DNA of 64,000 nucleotides from Cohnella silvisoli (GCF_021190915.1 NZ_JAIOAP010000004.1:62001-126000); one strand, 5' to 3'; counted from the first letter of the stretch, positions 34,531 to 42,917 are shown. Numbers and translations are program-made. Notes: generated from the sequence alone by a model not told the origin.

Positions 34531-35220
34531 ATGAAACGTCTTGTCATGATCTTAATCTTGGTATTGCTGGCGGCTTGCGGGAAGCAGAACACACCGATGA
34601 AAGCACAATCGCTTACTCGGTTGAGTTCGGTGGATACGACGCTCCCCGCCAACCAACATGTCGTTCAGAAAAATGAAACGATAAGGGATATCGCCGATCG
34701 ATACCATGTGAGCATAGACGAATTGCTAAAGCTGAATCCGAATTTGGGGCAGAACATTAGCGCAAATCCTGAAGGGTCGGCCGACGTGCCAATCCAACCG
34801 AATCAGACGGTTACGCTCCCTGCCAACCAGAGCCTCGACGGCTATGAAGCGCAAGTGTTATCGCTAACGAATCAAGAGCGGCAGAAAGCGGGATTGTCGC
34901 CTTGCGCAGGGAACGATTCAAACCTTAATCGGTCTGCCCGGGCGAAGTCCGAGGATATGGCGGCCCACAACTATTTTTCCCACGAATCGCCTACCTACGG
35001 CGACCCGTTCGTAATGATGCGGAATTTCGGCGTGCAATATCAATCGGCCGGAGAGAATATCGCGAAAGGCCAACCAACCCCGCAAGAGGTCGTGACGGCT
35101 TGGATGAACTCGCCCGGACATCGGAAAAATATAATGAACGGTTCCTATACTCATCTGGGAGTCGGTTATGTACTAAAGAACGGGGAAGCCTATTGGACGC
35201 AGCAATTTATCGGAAAATAA
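34531..35220 (+). CDS. LysM and CAP (SCP) domain lipoprotein, YkwD-like
   Basis: A 229-residue lipoprotein with lipobox LLAACG. A LysM domain (about 43-85, HVVQKNETIRDIADRYHVS, LLKLNPNLG) binds peptidoglycan. A CAP domain (about 106-228) has VLSLTNQERQKAGL, HNYFSHESP, AGENIAKGQ, AWMNSPGHRKNIM and YWTQQFIGK, with the conserved His residues of SCP/PR-1 proteins. Bacterial YkwD-like proteins occur in cell walls and spores; their enzymatic role is not settled. ATG follows AAAGGAGG. A perfect hairpin follows the stop. Confidence 0.92.
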   Translation: MKRLVMILILVLLAACGKQNTPMKAQSLTRLSSVDTTLPANQHVVQKNETIRDIADRYHVSIDELLKLNPNLGQNISANPEGSADVPIQPNQTVTLPANQSLDGYEAQVLSLTNQERQKAGLSPCAGNDSNLNRSARAKSEDMAAHNYFSHESPTYGDPFVMMRNFGVQYQSAGENIAKGQPTPQEVVTAWMNSPGHRKNIMNGSYTHLGVGYVLKNGEAYWTQQFIGK

Positions 35221-35222
35221 AA

Positions 35223-35254
35223 ATAATCCTCGACGTCCGCACGTCGAGGATTAT
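35223..35254. terminator. Hairpin after the CAP-domain gene
   Basis: ATAATCCTCGACGT / ACGTCGAGGATTAT is a 14-bp perfect stem with a CCGC loop. No T-run follows on either strand beyond AATAGG, so it is a likely but atypical terminator shared with the tRNA on the other strand. Confidence 0.65.
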
Positions 35255-35279
35255 AATAGGTCATCCCTTATTTAAAAGT

Positions 35280-35356
<77 letters not shown>

Positions 35357-35483
35357 GCATTAATGAAACCGGCGACATCTTCACCACACTCGACCGGAGT
35401 TCTAACTCTATAGCATTCCCGCTAAATATGCAAGCCCATTAAATCACTAATTGTGGGTCTTGAAAAAAATATTTGGCATACGC

Positions 35484-35512
35484 TTGCGACATTTGAATAT
35501 ATATGTTATAGT
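35484..35512 (+). promoter_or_regulatory. Promoter of the cold-shock gene
   Basis: -35 TTGCGA (35484-35489), exactly 17 bases, -10 TATAGT (35507-35512). This predicts a 5' untranslated region of about 130 bases before ATG 35651, long as in other csp genes. Confidence 0.65.
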
Positions 35513-35543
35513 TGAAATCTTACAAACAAATTAAAACCCTTGG

Positions 35544-35608
35544 AATCACATATTGCAAAGGTTATCATTTGTTCGATGATATCTTTTCCAATGTGTGATT
35601 TTTGTTTG
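35544..35608 (+). promoter_or_regulatory. Large stem-loop with T-run in the cold-shock leader
   Basis: AATCACATATTG pairs with CAATGTGTGATT and, further in, AAAGGTTATCAT with ATGATATCTTTT around a TTGTTCG loop, giving a stem of roughly 25 pairs. TTTTTGTTT follows at once. The shape is that of an attenuator or of a temperature-responsive csp leader; which one cannot be told by eye. Confidence 0.65.
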
Positions 35609-35650
35609 AACGAAAAAAACATGTTAATAAATTTGTGGAGGTTATCTATT

Positions 35651-35851
35651 ATGGAAACAGGTTCAGTGAAATGGTTTAACGCAGACAAAGGCTTTGGCTT
35701 TATCGAAGTGGAAGGCGGAAATGACGTATTCGTACATTTCTCCGCTATTCAAGGCGACGGCTACAAATCCCTTGACGAAGGCCAACGCGTTCAATTCAAT
35801 GTGGTACAAGGCAATCGCGGACCGCAAGCAGAGAACGTTGTAAAGCTGTAA
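35651..35851 (+). CDS. Cold-shock protein, CspA/CspB family
   Basis: A 66-residue single cold-shock domain: [19 protein letters not shown] contains RNP1 (KGFGFI) and [10 protein letters not shown] contains RNP2 (VFVHF). It binds single-stranded RNA/DNA and acts as an RNA chaperone. ATG 35651 follows GTGGAGGT. It is preceded by a long structured leader and followed by a terminator and a YdjO-like cold-inducible gene. Confidence 0.96.
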   Translation: METGSVKWFNADKGFGFIEVEGGNDVFVHFSAIQGDGYKSLDEGQRVQFNVVQGNRGPQAENVVKL

Positions 35852-35870
35852 ATTTCAACGAACGCAACTG

Positions 35871-35901
35871 CCCTTAACCTGGTTAAGGGTAGTTTTTTTT
35901 C
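35871..35901 (+). terminator. Rho-independent terminator after the cold-shock gene
   Basis: CCCTTAA-CCTGG-TTAAGGG followed by TAG and eight T. It lies between csp and the ydjO-like gene, so the latter may rely on read-through. Confidence 0.85.
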
Positions 35902-35921
35902 ACTCAAAGGAGGGGTTGGCG

Positions 35922-36152
35922 TTGTATTTTCGCAAAAAATCAACAGAGGATCTCCCTCATGAAGAAACAGCGATTTGGTCTTGCAATACCGCAGGATGCA
36001 AGGGCTGGATTCGCGACAACTTTGCTTTCGAGAACTTGCCGACCTGCCACTTATGCCTGTCTCCGATGGTAAGCGGAGTGAGAATGCTTCCGTTGCTTGC
36101 CAATACGAATAAAGATATGAAGACCCTTAAGCAAGGTACGCTCATTTCGTAA
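35922..36152 (+). CDS. YdjO-like cold-inducible small protein
   Basis: A 76-residue protein with a four-Cys zinc-ribbon pattern: WSCNTAGCKGWIRDNFAFE, then CHLCLSPMVSG and a hydrophobic tail MLPLL. This matches the YdjO family of Bacillus, small proteins induced by cold and of unknown function. TTG 35922 is preferred because AGGAGGGG lies 6 bases upstream; an earlier TTG at 35916 lies within the ribosome site. Its place directly behind a csp gene agrees with cold induction. Confidence 0.82.
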   Translation: MYFRKKSTEDLPHEETAIWSCNTAGCKGWIRDNFAFENLPTCHLCLSPMVSGVRMLPLLANTNKDMKTLKQGTLIS

Positions 36153-36188
36153 ACGGTTCAATCAAACCACATAAATACGCATCGGGTT

Positions 36189-36222
36189 GTTGAGAGAATT
36201 TTCTCGACGGCTTTTTTGTTTT
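36189..36222 (+). terminator. Rho-independent terminator after the ydjO-like gene
   Basis: GTTGAGA / TCTCGAC stem (one G-U pair) with a GAATTTT-type loop, followed by GGC and six T, G and a further T-run. Confidence 0.75.
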
Positions 36223-37088
36223 TAGGGCAGGAACATCTCCATGAAATGGCGGGCGCTCTTGGAGAGATGGCGGTTCTTCAACCATACGATCCCGATGTCG
36301 CTGTGAAATTCGGCATCCGAGATCGTCTTTTGTTTCACGTTCGGCGAGGCAAACGAGGTCATCACCGATTTAGGCAACAGGGCAACTCCGATTCCGGAAG
36401 CGACAAGCGCAACCGTAATGGCGACGCTGGAACATTCGCTCACGATTCGCGGTTCCAAGTTTTGCTGCTTGAAGGCTTGAAAGACGAGCTCATGCATTCC
36501 CGTGGTTCTATCCGTCTTTAAGGTAAGGAGGGGATAACGGGCTAGTTCTTGCAAGGACAAGGTCTCTTGAGCGGAGTTCGTGCACCATTCGCTGGGAATG
36601 AGGGCGACAAAAGGATCCGAAGGGAGAGGCAAGACGGAATAGTGCTGCGACTGGAAGTCGGATTCGAAAGGAAGGCGGCTTAAGATCAGTTCGATATCCC
36701 TATTCTCGAGCCATTCGCCCATCTGAAAATGGTCCCCTTCACGGATTTTGAAGGTCACCTGCGGATATTTTTCCGAGAACGTTCGTATGGCTTTGGGTAA
36801 TAAGGAGATACAAGAAACGACGGCCCCGATCGATAAGACGCCCTGAACGCCTTCGCCCAGCTCTTGTACATAGGTAATCGTTTCATTAAACTGATGAAGC
36901 AGGGCGATCGCCTTCTGGCGCAGCCGTTCCCCGGCATGCGTAAGCTGCAATTGCTTCCCGTTGCGATCGAACAAGACAACCCCCAGCTCTTGCTCCATAA
37001 GCTTAAGCTGACGGCTTAAAGGCGGCTGTTCCATATTGAGTTGCTTGGCCGCGCGGGTAATTTGCCCTTCGTTCGCTATATACTTAAC
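36222..37088 (-). pseudogene. LysR family regulator, 5'-truncated
   Basis: The frame encodes a good LysR effector domain and most of the helix-turn-helix. EGQITRAAKQLN precedes the first ATG (37034, MEQPPLSRQLKLMEQELG). The usual N-terminal MELRQLRYF segment is missing: upstream the frame reads only QSVKYIANE and then meets a TAG at about 37095-37097. No ATG, GTG or TTG lies upstream of 37034 in this frame. Starting at 37034 would delete the first two helices and leave the DNA-binding domain non-functional. I therefore call it a likely pseudogene cut at its 5' end next to the ilvE promoter. A rare start codon such as GTT cannot be excluded. Confidence 0.6.
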
Positions 37089-37139
37089 GCTCTGCTATCA
37101 TTCAACTATAACCGACAGAGGCAAGGAGAAGATGTTTAA

Positions 37140-38210
37140 ATGGGACTCACAATCGTGGTAGAGCGTACGACGGCGCATAAAGCAAAGCCGGCAATCGATC
37201 AGCTTAGCTTCGGGAAGTATTTTACGGATCATATGTTTATTATGGATTACGATGCGGGCAAAGGCTGGCATCATCCGAGAATCGTTCCTTACCAGCCGAT
37301 TCTTCTGGATCCCGCGGCCAAAGTATTCCATTACGGGCAGACGGTGTTCGAAGGAATGAAGGCGTATCGGACCCCGAAGGGCCAGATTTTAATGTTCCGC
37401 CCCTATAAGAATTTACAGCGGCTTAATCGATCGAATGCGCGGTTAAGCATTCCGTCCCTTGATGAAGGACTGGTCATGGAAGCCTTAAGACAGCTCATCA
37501 AGGTGGATGAGGATTGGATTCCCGCCGAACAAGGAACATCGTTATATATTCGTCCATTCGTTATCGCCACGCAGGCAACGCTCGGCGTATCTCCTTCAGA
37601 ACAGTACCATTTCATCATCATCCTATCGCCGGTGGGCTCTTATTACGAAGAAGGAATCAACCCGGTCAGCATCTATGTGGAATCGGAATATGTCCGGGCC
37701 GTTACGGGCGGGGTTGGCAACGCCAAGACCGGGGGTAATTATGCGGCAGGGCTTAAAGCGCAGCAAGAAGCGACCGACAAGGGATATTCTCAAGTGCTGT
37801 GGCTAGACGGCGTCCACCGGAAATATATCGAGGAAGTCGGCAGCATGAACGTATTCTTCAAAGTAGGCGATAAGGTCATTACGCCTGCTCTGAACGGCAG
37901 CATATTAGACGGAGTAACACGGGATTCGGTCATCCGTTTGCTTAAGCATTGGGACATTGAAGTCGAGGAGCGTGCGATCTCCATCGATGAATTGGTTGAA
38001 GCCTATCGAAGCGGCTTGCTGCAGGAAGCTTTCGGTACCGGAACGGCAGCCGTCATCTCGCCGATTGGGGAATTGAATTGGCAAGGCGACAAGTTGACGC
38101 TAAACGAAGGCCGGACAGGACCTGTTGCGGCCAAGCTGTATGACTTCATGACCGGAATTCAAAGAGGGGCGATAGAAGATCCGTTCGGTTGGGTCGTGGA
38201 AATCAAATAA
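37140..38210 (+). CDS. ilvE: Branched-chain amino acid aminotransferase
   Basis: A 356-residue fold-type IV PLP enzyme: FEGMKAYR near 71-77, VFRPYKNLQRLNRSNARL-like substrate loop, GVGNAKTGGNYAAG with the Schiff-base Lys197, and VTRDSVI with GTGTAAVISPIG binding the cofactor phosphate. It catalyses the last step of leucine, isoleucine and valine synthesis and the first of their breakdown, using 2-oxoglutarate/glutamate. Length and motifs match BcaT-II enzymes of Bacillus (YbgE/YwaA). AAGGAG lies 12 bases before ATG 37140. It is divergent from the truncated lysR gene. Confidence 0.94.
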   Translation: MGLTIVVERTTAHKAKPAIDQLSFGKYFTDHMFIMDYDAGKGWHHPRIVPYQPILLDPAAKVFHYGQTVFEGMKAYRTPKGQILMFRPYKNLQRLNRSNARLSIPSLDEGLVMEALRQLIKVDEDWIPAEQGTSLYIRPFVIATQATLGVSPSEQYHFIIILSPVGSYYEEGINPVSIYVESEYVRAVTGGVGNAKTGGNYAAGLKAQQEATDKGYSQVLWLDGVHRKYIEEVGSMNVFFKVGDKVITPALNGSILDGVTRDSVIRLLKHWDIEVEERAISIDELVEAYRSGLLQEAFGTGTAAVISPIGELNWQGDKLTLNEGRTGPVAAKLYDFMTGIQRGAIEDPFGWVVEIK

Positions 38211-38265
38211 AAGCCAACCTTCAGCAGAAAAAAGAACATTTTTTGACAAAAATCTTACATGCTAT

Positions 38266-38295
38266 TGAAATGAATGCGACTATAAACATATAATA
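38266..38295 (+). promoter_or_regulatory. Promoter upstream of the c-di-GMP riboswitch
   Basis: -35 TTGAAA (38266-38271), an 18-base spacer and -10 TATAAT (38290-38295). Transcription would begin near 38302, leaving a leader of about 270 bases that contains the riboswitch. Confidence 0.6.
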
Positions 38296-38379
38296 AGAGG
38301 ATAAGAGCCTGTAAATAGGTTTCGGGATTCAAATCTCATAGTAATAAAGTTGTAAAAGACCTACCCACTAACGAGACGC

Positions 38380-38509
38380 ACACACGAAAAGGCAAACCTC
38401 TTGAAAAAGAGGGACGCAAAGCTATGGGCCTAAGGAACTAACGTTCTACGGTCGCCAAGCTGCCGAATGGGGTGTAAGACATCTTCCATTCGGGGGATGT
38501 CTTTTTTTT
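38380..38509 (+). ncRNA. Cyclic di-GMP-I (GEMM-I) riboswitch with terminator platform
   Basis: The aptamer core is plain: AAAGGCAAACC, a CCTCTT-GAAA-AAGAGG tetraloop helix, GGACGCAAAGC, then GGGCCTA with GAAC/GTTC hairpin and CTACGGTCGCC, the tetraloop-receptor arm of GEMM-I. Downstream, AAGACATC (38476-38483) and GATGTCTT (38496-38503) with eight T form an intrinsic terminator. CCGAATGG (38463-38470) can instead pair with CCATTCGG (38486-38493), a mutually exclusive hairpin that would break the terminator. It thus controls the FapA-HD-GYP genes by transcription attenuation in response to c-di-GMP; on or off cannot be fixed by eye. Confidence 0.92.
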
Positions 38510-38571
38510 GGTTTATAAACCGCATACATTTCGCACAATTCCATCAGTTTGTGATTCGAGAGGTGCAATTC

Positions 38572-40434
38572 ATGAAGAAGTATATTTCCGAGGCAGAGCT
38601 GACTACGCTAATCAATCAATTAAACCTGGATGAAATGGACGATTATTCGGGGAGCGAAGAAACAAGCGTAGACGCCTCAAGTTCAGATAAGCACAATAAT
38701 AAACAAGATGGATGGATTCGCATCGTAAATCAGCAAATTTACGTGCAAAATCCGATCAACGGCGGAGATTATGCCATTATCTATCCGATGAGTCCGGTTA
38801 AATTGTACATAAACGACAAGGAAGTTGCTTGGGAATCCAAAGTGACCGCGGAAGATAGACTATCCTGGGTCATTGAAGAGCAGCCCTTGTTCGATATATC
38901 CATTTCCGAGGATAAATTATTGGCCCACTTGCTTCTGCACGCGAAAGAACGATTTCCTTGGCGGCTCGTCGACGGCGGGCCAGCCAATCGACTCATGCTA
39001 AGGGTAGAAGAGGATCGAGACATCGTATTAAAGACGGTCCAATTGGGCGACGTGGTCTCCAAGCTCGAGGAGATGTCTATTAAGGCGCGTATTGAATTTG
39101 CCGCTATCCAACAAGAACTATTGCTGCCCACCTACCAACCCGTCATCGTCGCCAGAGGAAAAGAGCCGATACCCGGCAAAGACGCGCGGTTGGAAATTTA
39201 TTTTGCCCAGCAGGTGGAAAGCCAGTTTTTCGAAGTGGAAGGCACGATTGATTACCGGAACCATTTAAGAATTCCGTCCGTCCAGAAAGGAGAGGTAATG
39301 GCGAGAAAAATCCCATTGGTCGACGGGATTGCCGGATATGACGTTCTTGGAAGCATCACGATACCGAGCACGCCCAAAGACTTGTTCATCGTGGCGAAAT
39401 CGAATGTCGAACTGACCCCGGATGGAGCCGTAATCGCGCGGATACAAGGGAGACCCAGAATGACGGGGGGGAAAATCAAAACCTTCGACGTTTCTACGTC
39501 TTATATCGTGTCGGGGAACGTGGATATCGAAACGGGCAACATTGTATTTTCCGGAGACGTTGTTATATATGGGGACGTTACGGATAATATGATTATAGAG
39601 TCGCTTGGCAACGTGTATGTTTACGGAAACGTATACAACTCTACCATAACGGCCACCGGCAGCATTAACGTCAGAGGGAACGTTGTCGCGAGCAAGCTTT
39701 ACTCGGGTTATTTTGGCGTATTGTTTAATCGTCTCTATCATACTTCGAAACTGTTATGCGACTATATTGAGAGGCTGTTGGCCGCGTCCAAACTGCTGGT
39801 AGAAGCGCTCGAATCCAAAAGGCAGGCCGTTCGTTACGGGCAAATCATTTTGCTGCTCATGGAAACGAAGATGAAAGAAATTCCCGATACGATTAAAGAA
39901 TTACAGTTCGTCATCTCGAACATTCAACACATCAAACAAGAGGAATACGAGAAGCTGAAGGAAATATCCGGAATATTCTCGCAGCCTACGAAACTGCTGG
40001 AAGTAGCGACTTACGGTTTCGTTCAGAGTTTCCTGACATTGCTTCAGGATACCCATAAGGAAGTAGCCAGGATGCAGGAAGAGAATGTGGAAATCAGTAT
40101 CAATCAATGCCACAACAGCGAATTGAAGTCCAACGGCGACATCGTGATTCACCGCGACGGGGTGCTGTTATGCGATCTGTATTCTGCCAGGAACATTATC
40201 TTTATGCATGATAATTCGATATGCCGCGGTTCCCGGCTTGAGGCGGGGGACAGCATATCGGCCAAAGTAATCGGGGGGCAAACGGGCGCCAATTCCGTCC
40301 TTAAGGCCAAAAGAAAAGTACAGGTTAAGAAGATGTATTCCGGACGGGTTTGCATAGGCAAATATTGCAAGGATATTTTTGAACCGGTCGATAATACGAC
40401 TTTCGATATTCAGACCCTGAAGAAGAATGCTTAG
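38572..40434 (+). CDS. FapA/DUF342 family protein
   Basis: A 620-residue cytoplasmic protein of the FapA (flagellar assembly protein A, DUF342) family. A poorly conserved N-terminal domain (about 1-150) precedes the conserved part with RGKEPIPGKDARLEIYF, GDVLA-like ARKIPLVDGIAGYDVLG, then right-handed beta-helix repeats (SGNVDIETGNIVFSGDVVIY, ITATGSINVRGNV) interrupted by a helical coiled-coil insert (about 410-530). Members are linked to flagella, surface motility or polysaccharide. ATG 38572 with GAGAGGTG was chosen; a frame reaching back to 38467 overlaps the riboswitch terminator. The riboswitch makes its expression depend on c-di-GMP, and an HD-GYP gene follows. Confidence 0.85.
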   Translation: MKKYISEAELTTLINQLNLDEMDDYSGSEETSVDASSSDKHNNKQDGWIRIVNQQIYVQNPINGGDYAIIYPMSPVKLYINDKEVAWESKVTAEDRLSWVIEEQPLFDISISEDKLLAHLLLHAKERFPWRLVDGGPANRLMLRVEEDRDIVLKTVQLGDVVSKLEEMSIKARIEFAAIQQELLLPTYQPVIVARGKEPIPGKDARLEIYFAQQVESQFFEVEGTIDYRNHLRIPSVQKGEVMARKIPLVDGIAGYDVLGSITIPSTPKDLFIVAKSNVELTPDGAVIARIQGRPRMTGGKIKTFDVSTSYIVSGNVDIETGNIVFSGDVVIYGDVTDNMIIESLGNVYVYGNVYNSTITATGSINVRGNVVASKLYSGYFGVLFNRLYHTSKLLCDYIERLLAASKLLVEALESKRQAVRYGQIILLLMETKMKEIPDTIKELQFVISNIQHIKQEEYEKLKEISGIFSQPTKLLEVATYGFVQSFLTLLQDTHKEVARMQEENVEISINQCHNSELKSNGDIVIHRDGVLLCDLYSARNIIFMHDNSICRGSRLEAGDSISAKVIGGQTGANSVLKAKRKVQVKKMYSGRVCIGKYCKDIFEPVDNTTFDIQTLKKNA

Positions 40435-40475
40435 ACCGCACGAGAAAAGTCTGATAACGGAAAGTGGATGGTGAG

Positions 40476-41483
40476 ATGAATAAGGATCAATCGCGACAGG
40501 ATCTATATATGGGTATGCGCGTAAACAAGAACATATATAATGACCTGGGAACGCTGGTTATTCCGAATTTCACGGTATTGACGCAAAAAGATATCACATT
40601 GCTGGCCCAACAGCAAATTGCACTGTTCGATGACGACGTCGAGCCTGTGGCCATTATGCACCTAGTGGATTCCGCGATTAAAGAGGTCAAGGATTTATTC
40701 GATAAAGCAAGAAACGGGGATCAAATTCCGTTTATGGCCGTACGCGATAAGATTATCCCGATGGTTATATTCATGAGCAATCACCCGAAACTGAATCAAA
40801 TATTCATTCATTTGGAGCAACGGGATGAGTATGTATATAGGCACAGTATCGGCGTAGCGATATTGTCTAAGTTAATCGGCAAAGCCCGGGGGTTAGACGA
40901 AGGGGAGTTGTTTGAACTAACGACCGCGGGTTTCTTGCATGACATCGGGAAAGCCAAGATACCGCTTGCTATTCTGAACAAGCCGGGGAAATTATCGGAC
41001 GAAGAATACGAGATGGTTAAAGAACATACCGTCTACGGTTACGAGATCATCAGGCATTCGTCGGGAATATCGGAGCGATATGCTTATGTCGCGCTGCAGC
41101 ATCATGAGCGAGAAGACGGTAGCGGATATCCCTTCGGCTTAAAGGGTTCTGAGGTCGATATTTACAGCAAGATCGTTGCGGTAGCGGACGTCTTTCACGC
41201 CATGGTTTCCAAGCGGGTGTACAAAAATCCGGTTCCGTTCTACAAGGTGCTTAAGGAAATGTCGGACAATGTGTACGGGGCACTGGATCCGGCGATAACG
41301 CTTAGCTTCTTGAAAAGAATCATGGATATGCTCATCGGGAACAGGGTTGTCTTATCGGATGGAAACGAAGGGAAAATCGTAATGGTGAGCGCTCATGATC
41401 CGGTGCATCCCGTCGTTGAGGTAAAAGGAAATTATATCGATCTTAGCAAGGAGCAGGAGCTCCATTTGGAAAGGCTTATATGA
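40476..41483 (+). CDS. HD-GYP domain c-di-GMP phosphodiesterase
   Basis: A 335-residue protein. A short N-terminal domain (about 1-110) precedes the HD-GYP domain: YRHSIGVAILSKLIG, GFLHDIGKAKIP with the HD pair, HHEREDGSGYP with the GYP signature, then VADVFHAM. HD-GYP enzymes hydrolyse c-di-GMP to pGpG or GMP using two or three metals. The last 50 residues form a small beta extension (VVEVKGNYIDLS). Sitting downstream of a c-di-GMP riboswitch, it should close a feedback loop. ATG 40476 is favoured; an in-frame GTG four codons earlier is possible. Confidence 0.9.
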   Translation: MNKDQSRQDLYMGMRVNKNIYNDLGTLVIPNFTVLTQKDITLLAQQQIALFDDDVEPVAIMHLVDSAIKEVKDLFDKARNGDQIPFMAVRDKIIPMVIFMSNHPKLNQIFIHLEQRDEYVYRHSIGVAILSKLIGKARGLDEGELFELTTAGFLHDIGKAKIPLAILNKPGKLSDEEYEMVKEHTVYGYEIIRHSSGISERYAYVALQHHEREDGSGYPFGLKGSEVDIYSKIVAVADVFHAMVSKRVYKNPVPFYKVLKEMSDNVYGALDPAITLSFLKRIMDMLIGNRVVLSDGNEGKIVMVSAHDPVHPVVEVKGNYIDLSKEQELHLERLI

Positions 41484-41599
41484 TATCGATTGTTCATGCG
41501 TTATGGCACGTAAGCCCCTTCAACCGTTATGGCGAAAGCAGCTGGTCTTTACCTCGACCAGTCTTCACTGGCTAGATTTGCCCGACTTGGCTAGGCGCG

Positions 41600-41784
41600 A
41601 ACTGTATTTACTACAGTTATTTTGCTTGAAAACGAGATATTCCGCAATCAAACTGTATTTCCTACATGTGTTCTAGCCCGAACCGGCTAATATGGCTCTC
41701 ACTAACCCCAAACACCTGTACTATTTGCAGTTAAACGGTTAAAAAAACATTTTTTGGCGAATCAGCCTGCACTTTTTGCATTTT
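41600..41784. repeat. Four spaced copies of a 20-bp palindromic repeat in a 447-bp intergenic region
   Basis: The gap from 41484 to 41930 has no credible gene. Copies start at 41600 (AACTGTATTTACTACAGTTA), 41651 (AACTGTATTTCCTACATGTG), 41714 (ACCTGTACTATTTGCAGTTA) and 41765 (GCCTGCACTTTTTGCATTTT), spaced 51, 63 and 51 bp. The first is a perfect 7-bp inverted repeat around TTTAC; the others are degraded versions. The first ~120 bp of the gap also hold a weak CTGGTC/GACCAG hairpin. Confidence 0.55.
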
Positions 41785-41892
41785 GTCATGCGAAAACATC
41801 CAGGCGTTAATAGACCAAAAATACAAAATGGTTGGGCAGGAATAAATCACTGCACAACCATTTCTTTCAGCATTCGCGAACAACTGCTTTAA

Positions 41893-41913
41893 GGCGGTCA
41901 CGGAGTGACCGCC
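41893..41913. terminator. Hairpin between the repeat region and the HPr-like gene
   Basis: GGCGGTCAC / GTGACCGCC is a 9-bp perfect stem with a 3-base loop, 18 bases beyond the stop of the HPr-like gene on the minus strand. TCTCTCTTATT follows on the plus strand and an A/T-rich stretch on the other. It is the likely end of the tct operon. Confidence 0.6.
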
Positions 41914-41930
41914 TCTCTCTTATTAATCCG

Positions 41931-42170
41931 TTAGTTTACTTCTACTGCAAGATGGTGTTTTTTGAAAACTTCGATCATAGCGGATTTGGCTTCCGTTTCG
42001 TCCGGACCATGAATCTCAAGCTTGTAGGTATCGGAATTTAGCAGAGTTATGCTCAAGCCAAGAATACTTTTTACATCAACCATTTTATGATTAATTTGGA
42101 GTACGATGCTTGATTTGAAGTTGGCGGCGGTTTGATTAATATCAACGATAGTTTTAATGCCAGCGCTCAT
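41931..42170 (-). CDS. HPr-like protein lacking the active-site histidine
   Basis: A 79-residue protein with the HPr fold pattern: VDINQTAANFKSSIVLQ, then HKMVDVKSILGLSITL, then IHGPDETEAKSAM. The Ser46-type regulatory segment (VKSI) is kept, but the active-site GLHARPA with His15 is absent; the corresponding stretch reads KTIVDINQTAANF. It can therefore not relay phosphate in the PTS. Bacillus Crh, which also lacks His15 and keeps Ser46, is a CcpA co-regulator; a Crh-like role is possible but the sequence is quite divergent. ATG 42170 follows GGAGG. Last gene of the tct-malic enzyme-TerC operon. Confidence 0.75.
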   Translation of the reverse strand: MSAGIKTIVDINQTAANFKSSIVLQINHKMVDVKSILGLSITLLNSDTYKLEIHGPDETEAKSAMIEVFKKHHLAVEVN

Positions 42171-42220
42171 TGGCGGCAGCCTCCTATGACTATAGTCAAC
42201 GCTAAACGGCAAGCGCGTAT

Positions 42221-42910
42221 TTATTCGGAAATAGGTTGATAGGATGCTTTCTTCTTAGCGGAAACCGTTTTTCCGATGATAACAACGAGTAAAGCCAACC
42301 CGATCGGAATGATATAATGGCCTATTTGGAAATTGGATTCGACAAAGCGATCAATCGCTTTATCGTTCAATACCATCTCTCCCGCCGTGTAGCCCAATAA
42401 ACCTGCCCCTAATAGAACGATAATCGGGAAGCGATTCATTAGCCGCATCAACAGCTGACTTCCCCATATAATCAACGGTATGCTAATCGCGAGTCCAAGT
42501 CCGATCAACAATAGATTGCCATCCGCTGCGCCGGCCACGGCAAGGACGTTATCCAGACTCATGATTAAATCGGCAACGATAATCGTTTTAATCGCTTCGC
42601 CCATTCTGGTGCTTGATTTTAAGTTCTCCTCGTCTCCATCGTTTTTCAACAGCTTAATCGCAATATAAATGAGCAGCAGTCCGCCGAAGATTTGAATATA
42701 AGGAATTTGTAACAACCAAACGGCTATGAAAGTTAAAATGACCCGTAAACCGATTGCACCGACGCTGCCCCAGAAGATAGCCGTTTTTTGCTGATGCGCC
42801 GGGAGGTTGCGGCATGCCAATGCAATGACGACGGCATTATCACCGCTTAAGACGATATTAATGACCATAAGTTTAATCAAGCCGACTAATAAATCGCCAA
42901 CCACGTTCAT
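42221..42910 (-). CDS. TerC/YjbE family membrane protein, probable metal exporter
   Basis: A 229-residue protein with about 7 membrane helices. INIVLSGDNAVVIALA and IMSLDNVLAVAGAADG carry the paired acidic S-x-DN motifs of the TerC superfamily. Bacillus YceF/YkoY-type relatives export or metallate with Mn2+; the YjbE branch is less studied. It is 7 bases downstream of the malic enzyme gene, an enzyme that needs Mn2+ or Mg2+, which makes a manganese link attractive but unproven. Confidence 0.85.
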   Translation of the reverse strand: MNVVGDLLVGLIKLMVINIVLSGDNAVVIALACRNLPAHQQKTAIFWGSVGAIGLRVILTFIAVWLLQIPYIQIFGGLLLIYIAIKLLKNDGDEENLKSSTRMGEAIKTIIVADLIMSLDNVLAVAGAADGNLLLIGLGLAISIPLIIWGSQLLMRLMNRFPIIVLLGAGLLGYTAGEMVLNDKAIDRFVESNFQIGHYIIPIGLALLVVIIGKTVSAKKKASYQPISE

Positions 42911-42917
42911 CTACCCC

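Noticed and set aside
38467-38571. Earlier start of the FapA-family protein
   Set aside because: It would place the start inside the riboswitch terminator; ATG 38572 has a ribosome site and the sequence before it is not protein-like.
41600-41784. CRISPR array
   Set aside because: Only four imperfect 20-bp copies with drifting sequence and spacing (51, 63, 51), no leader and no cas genes.
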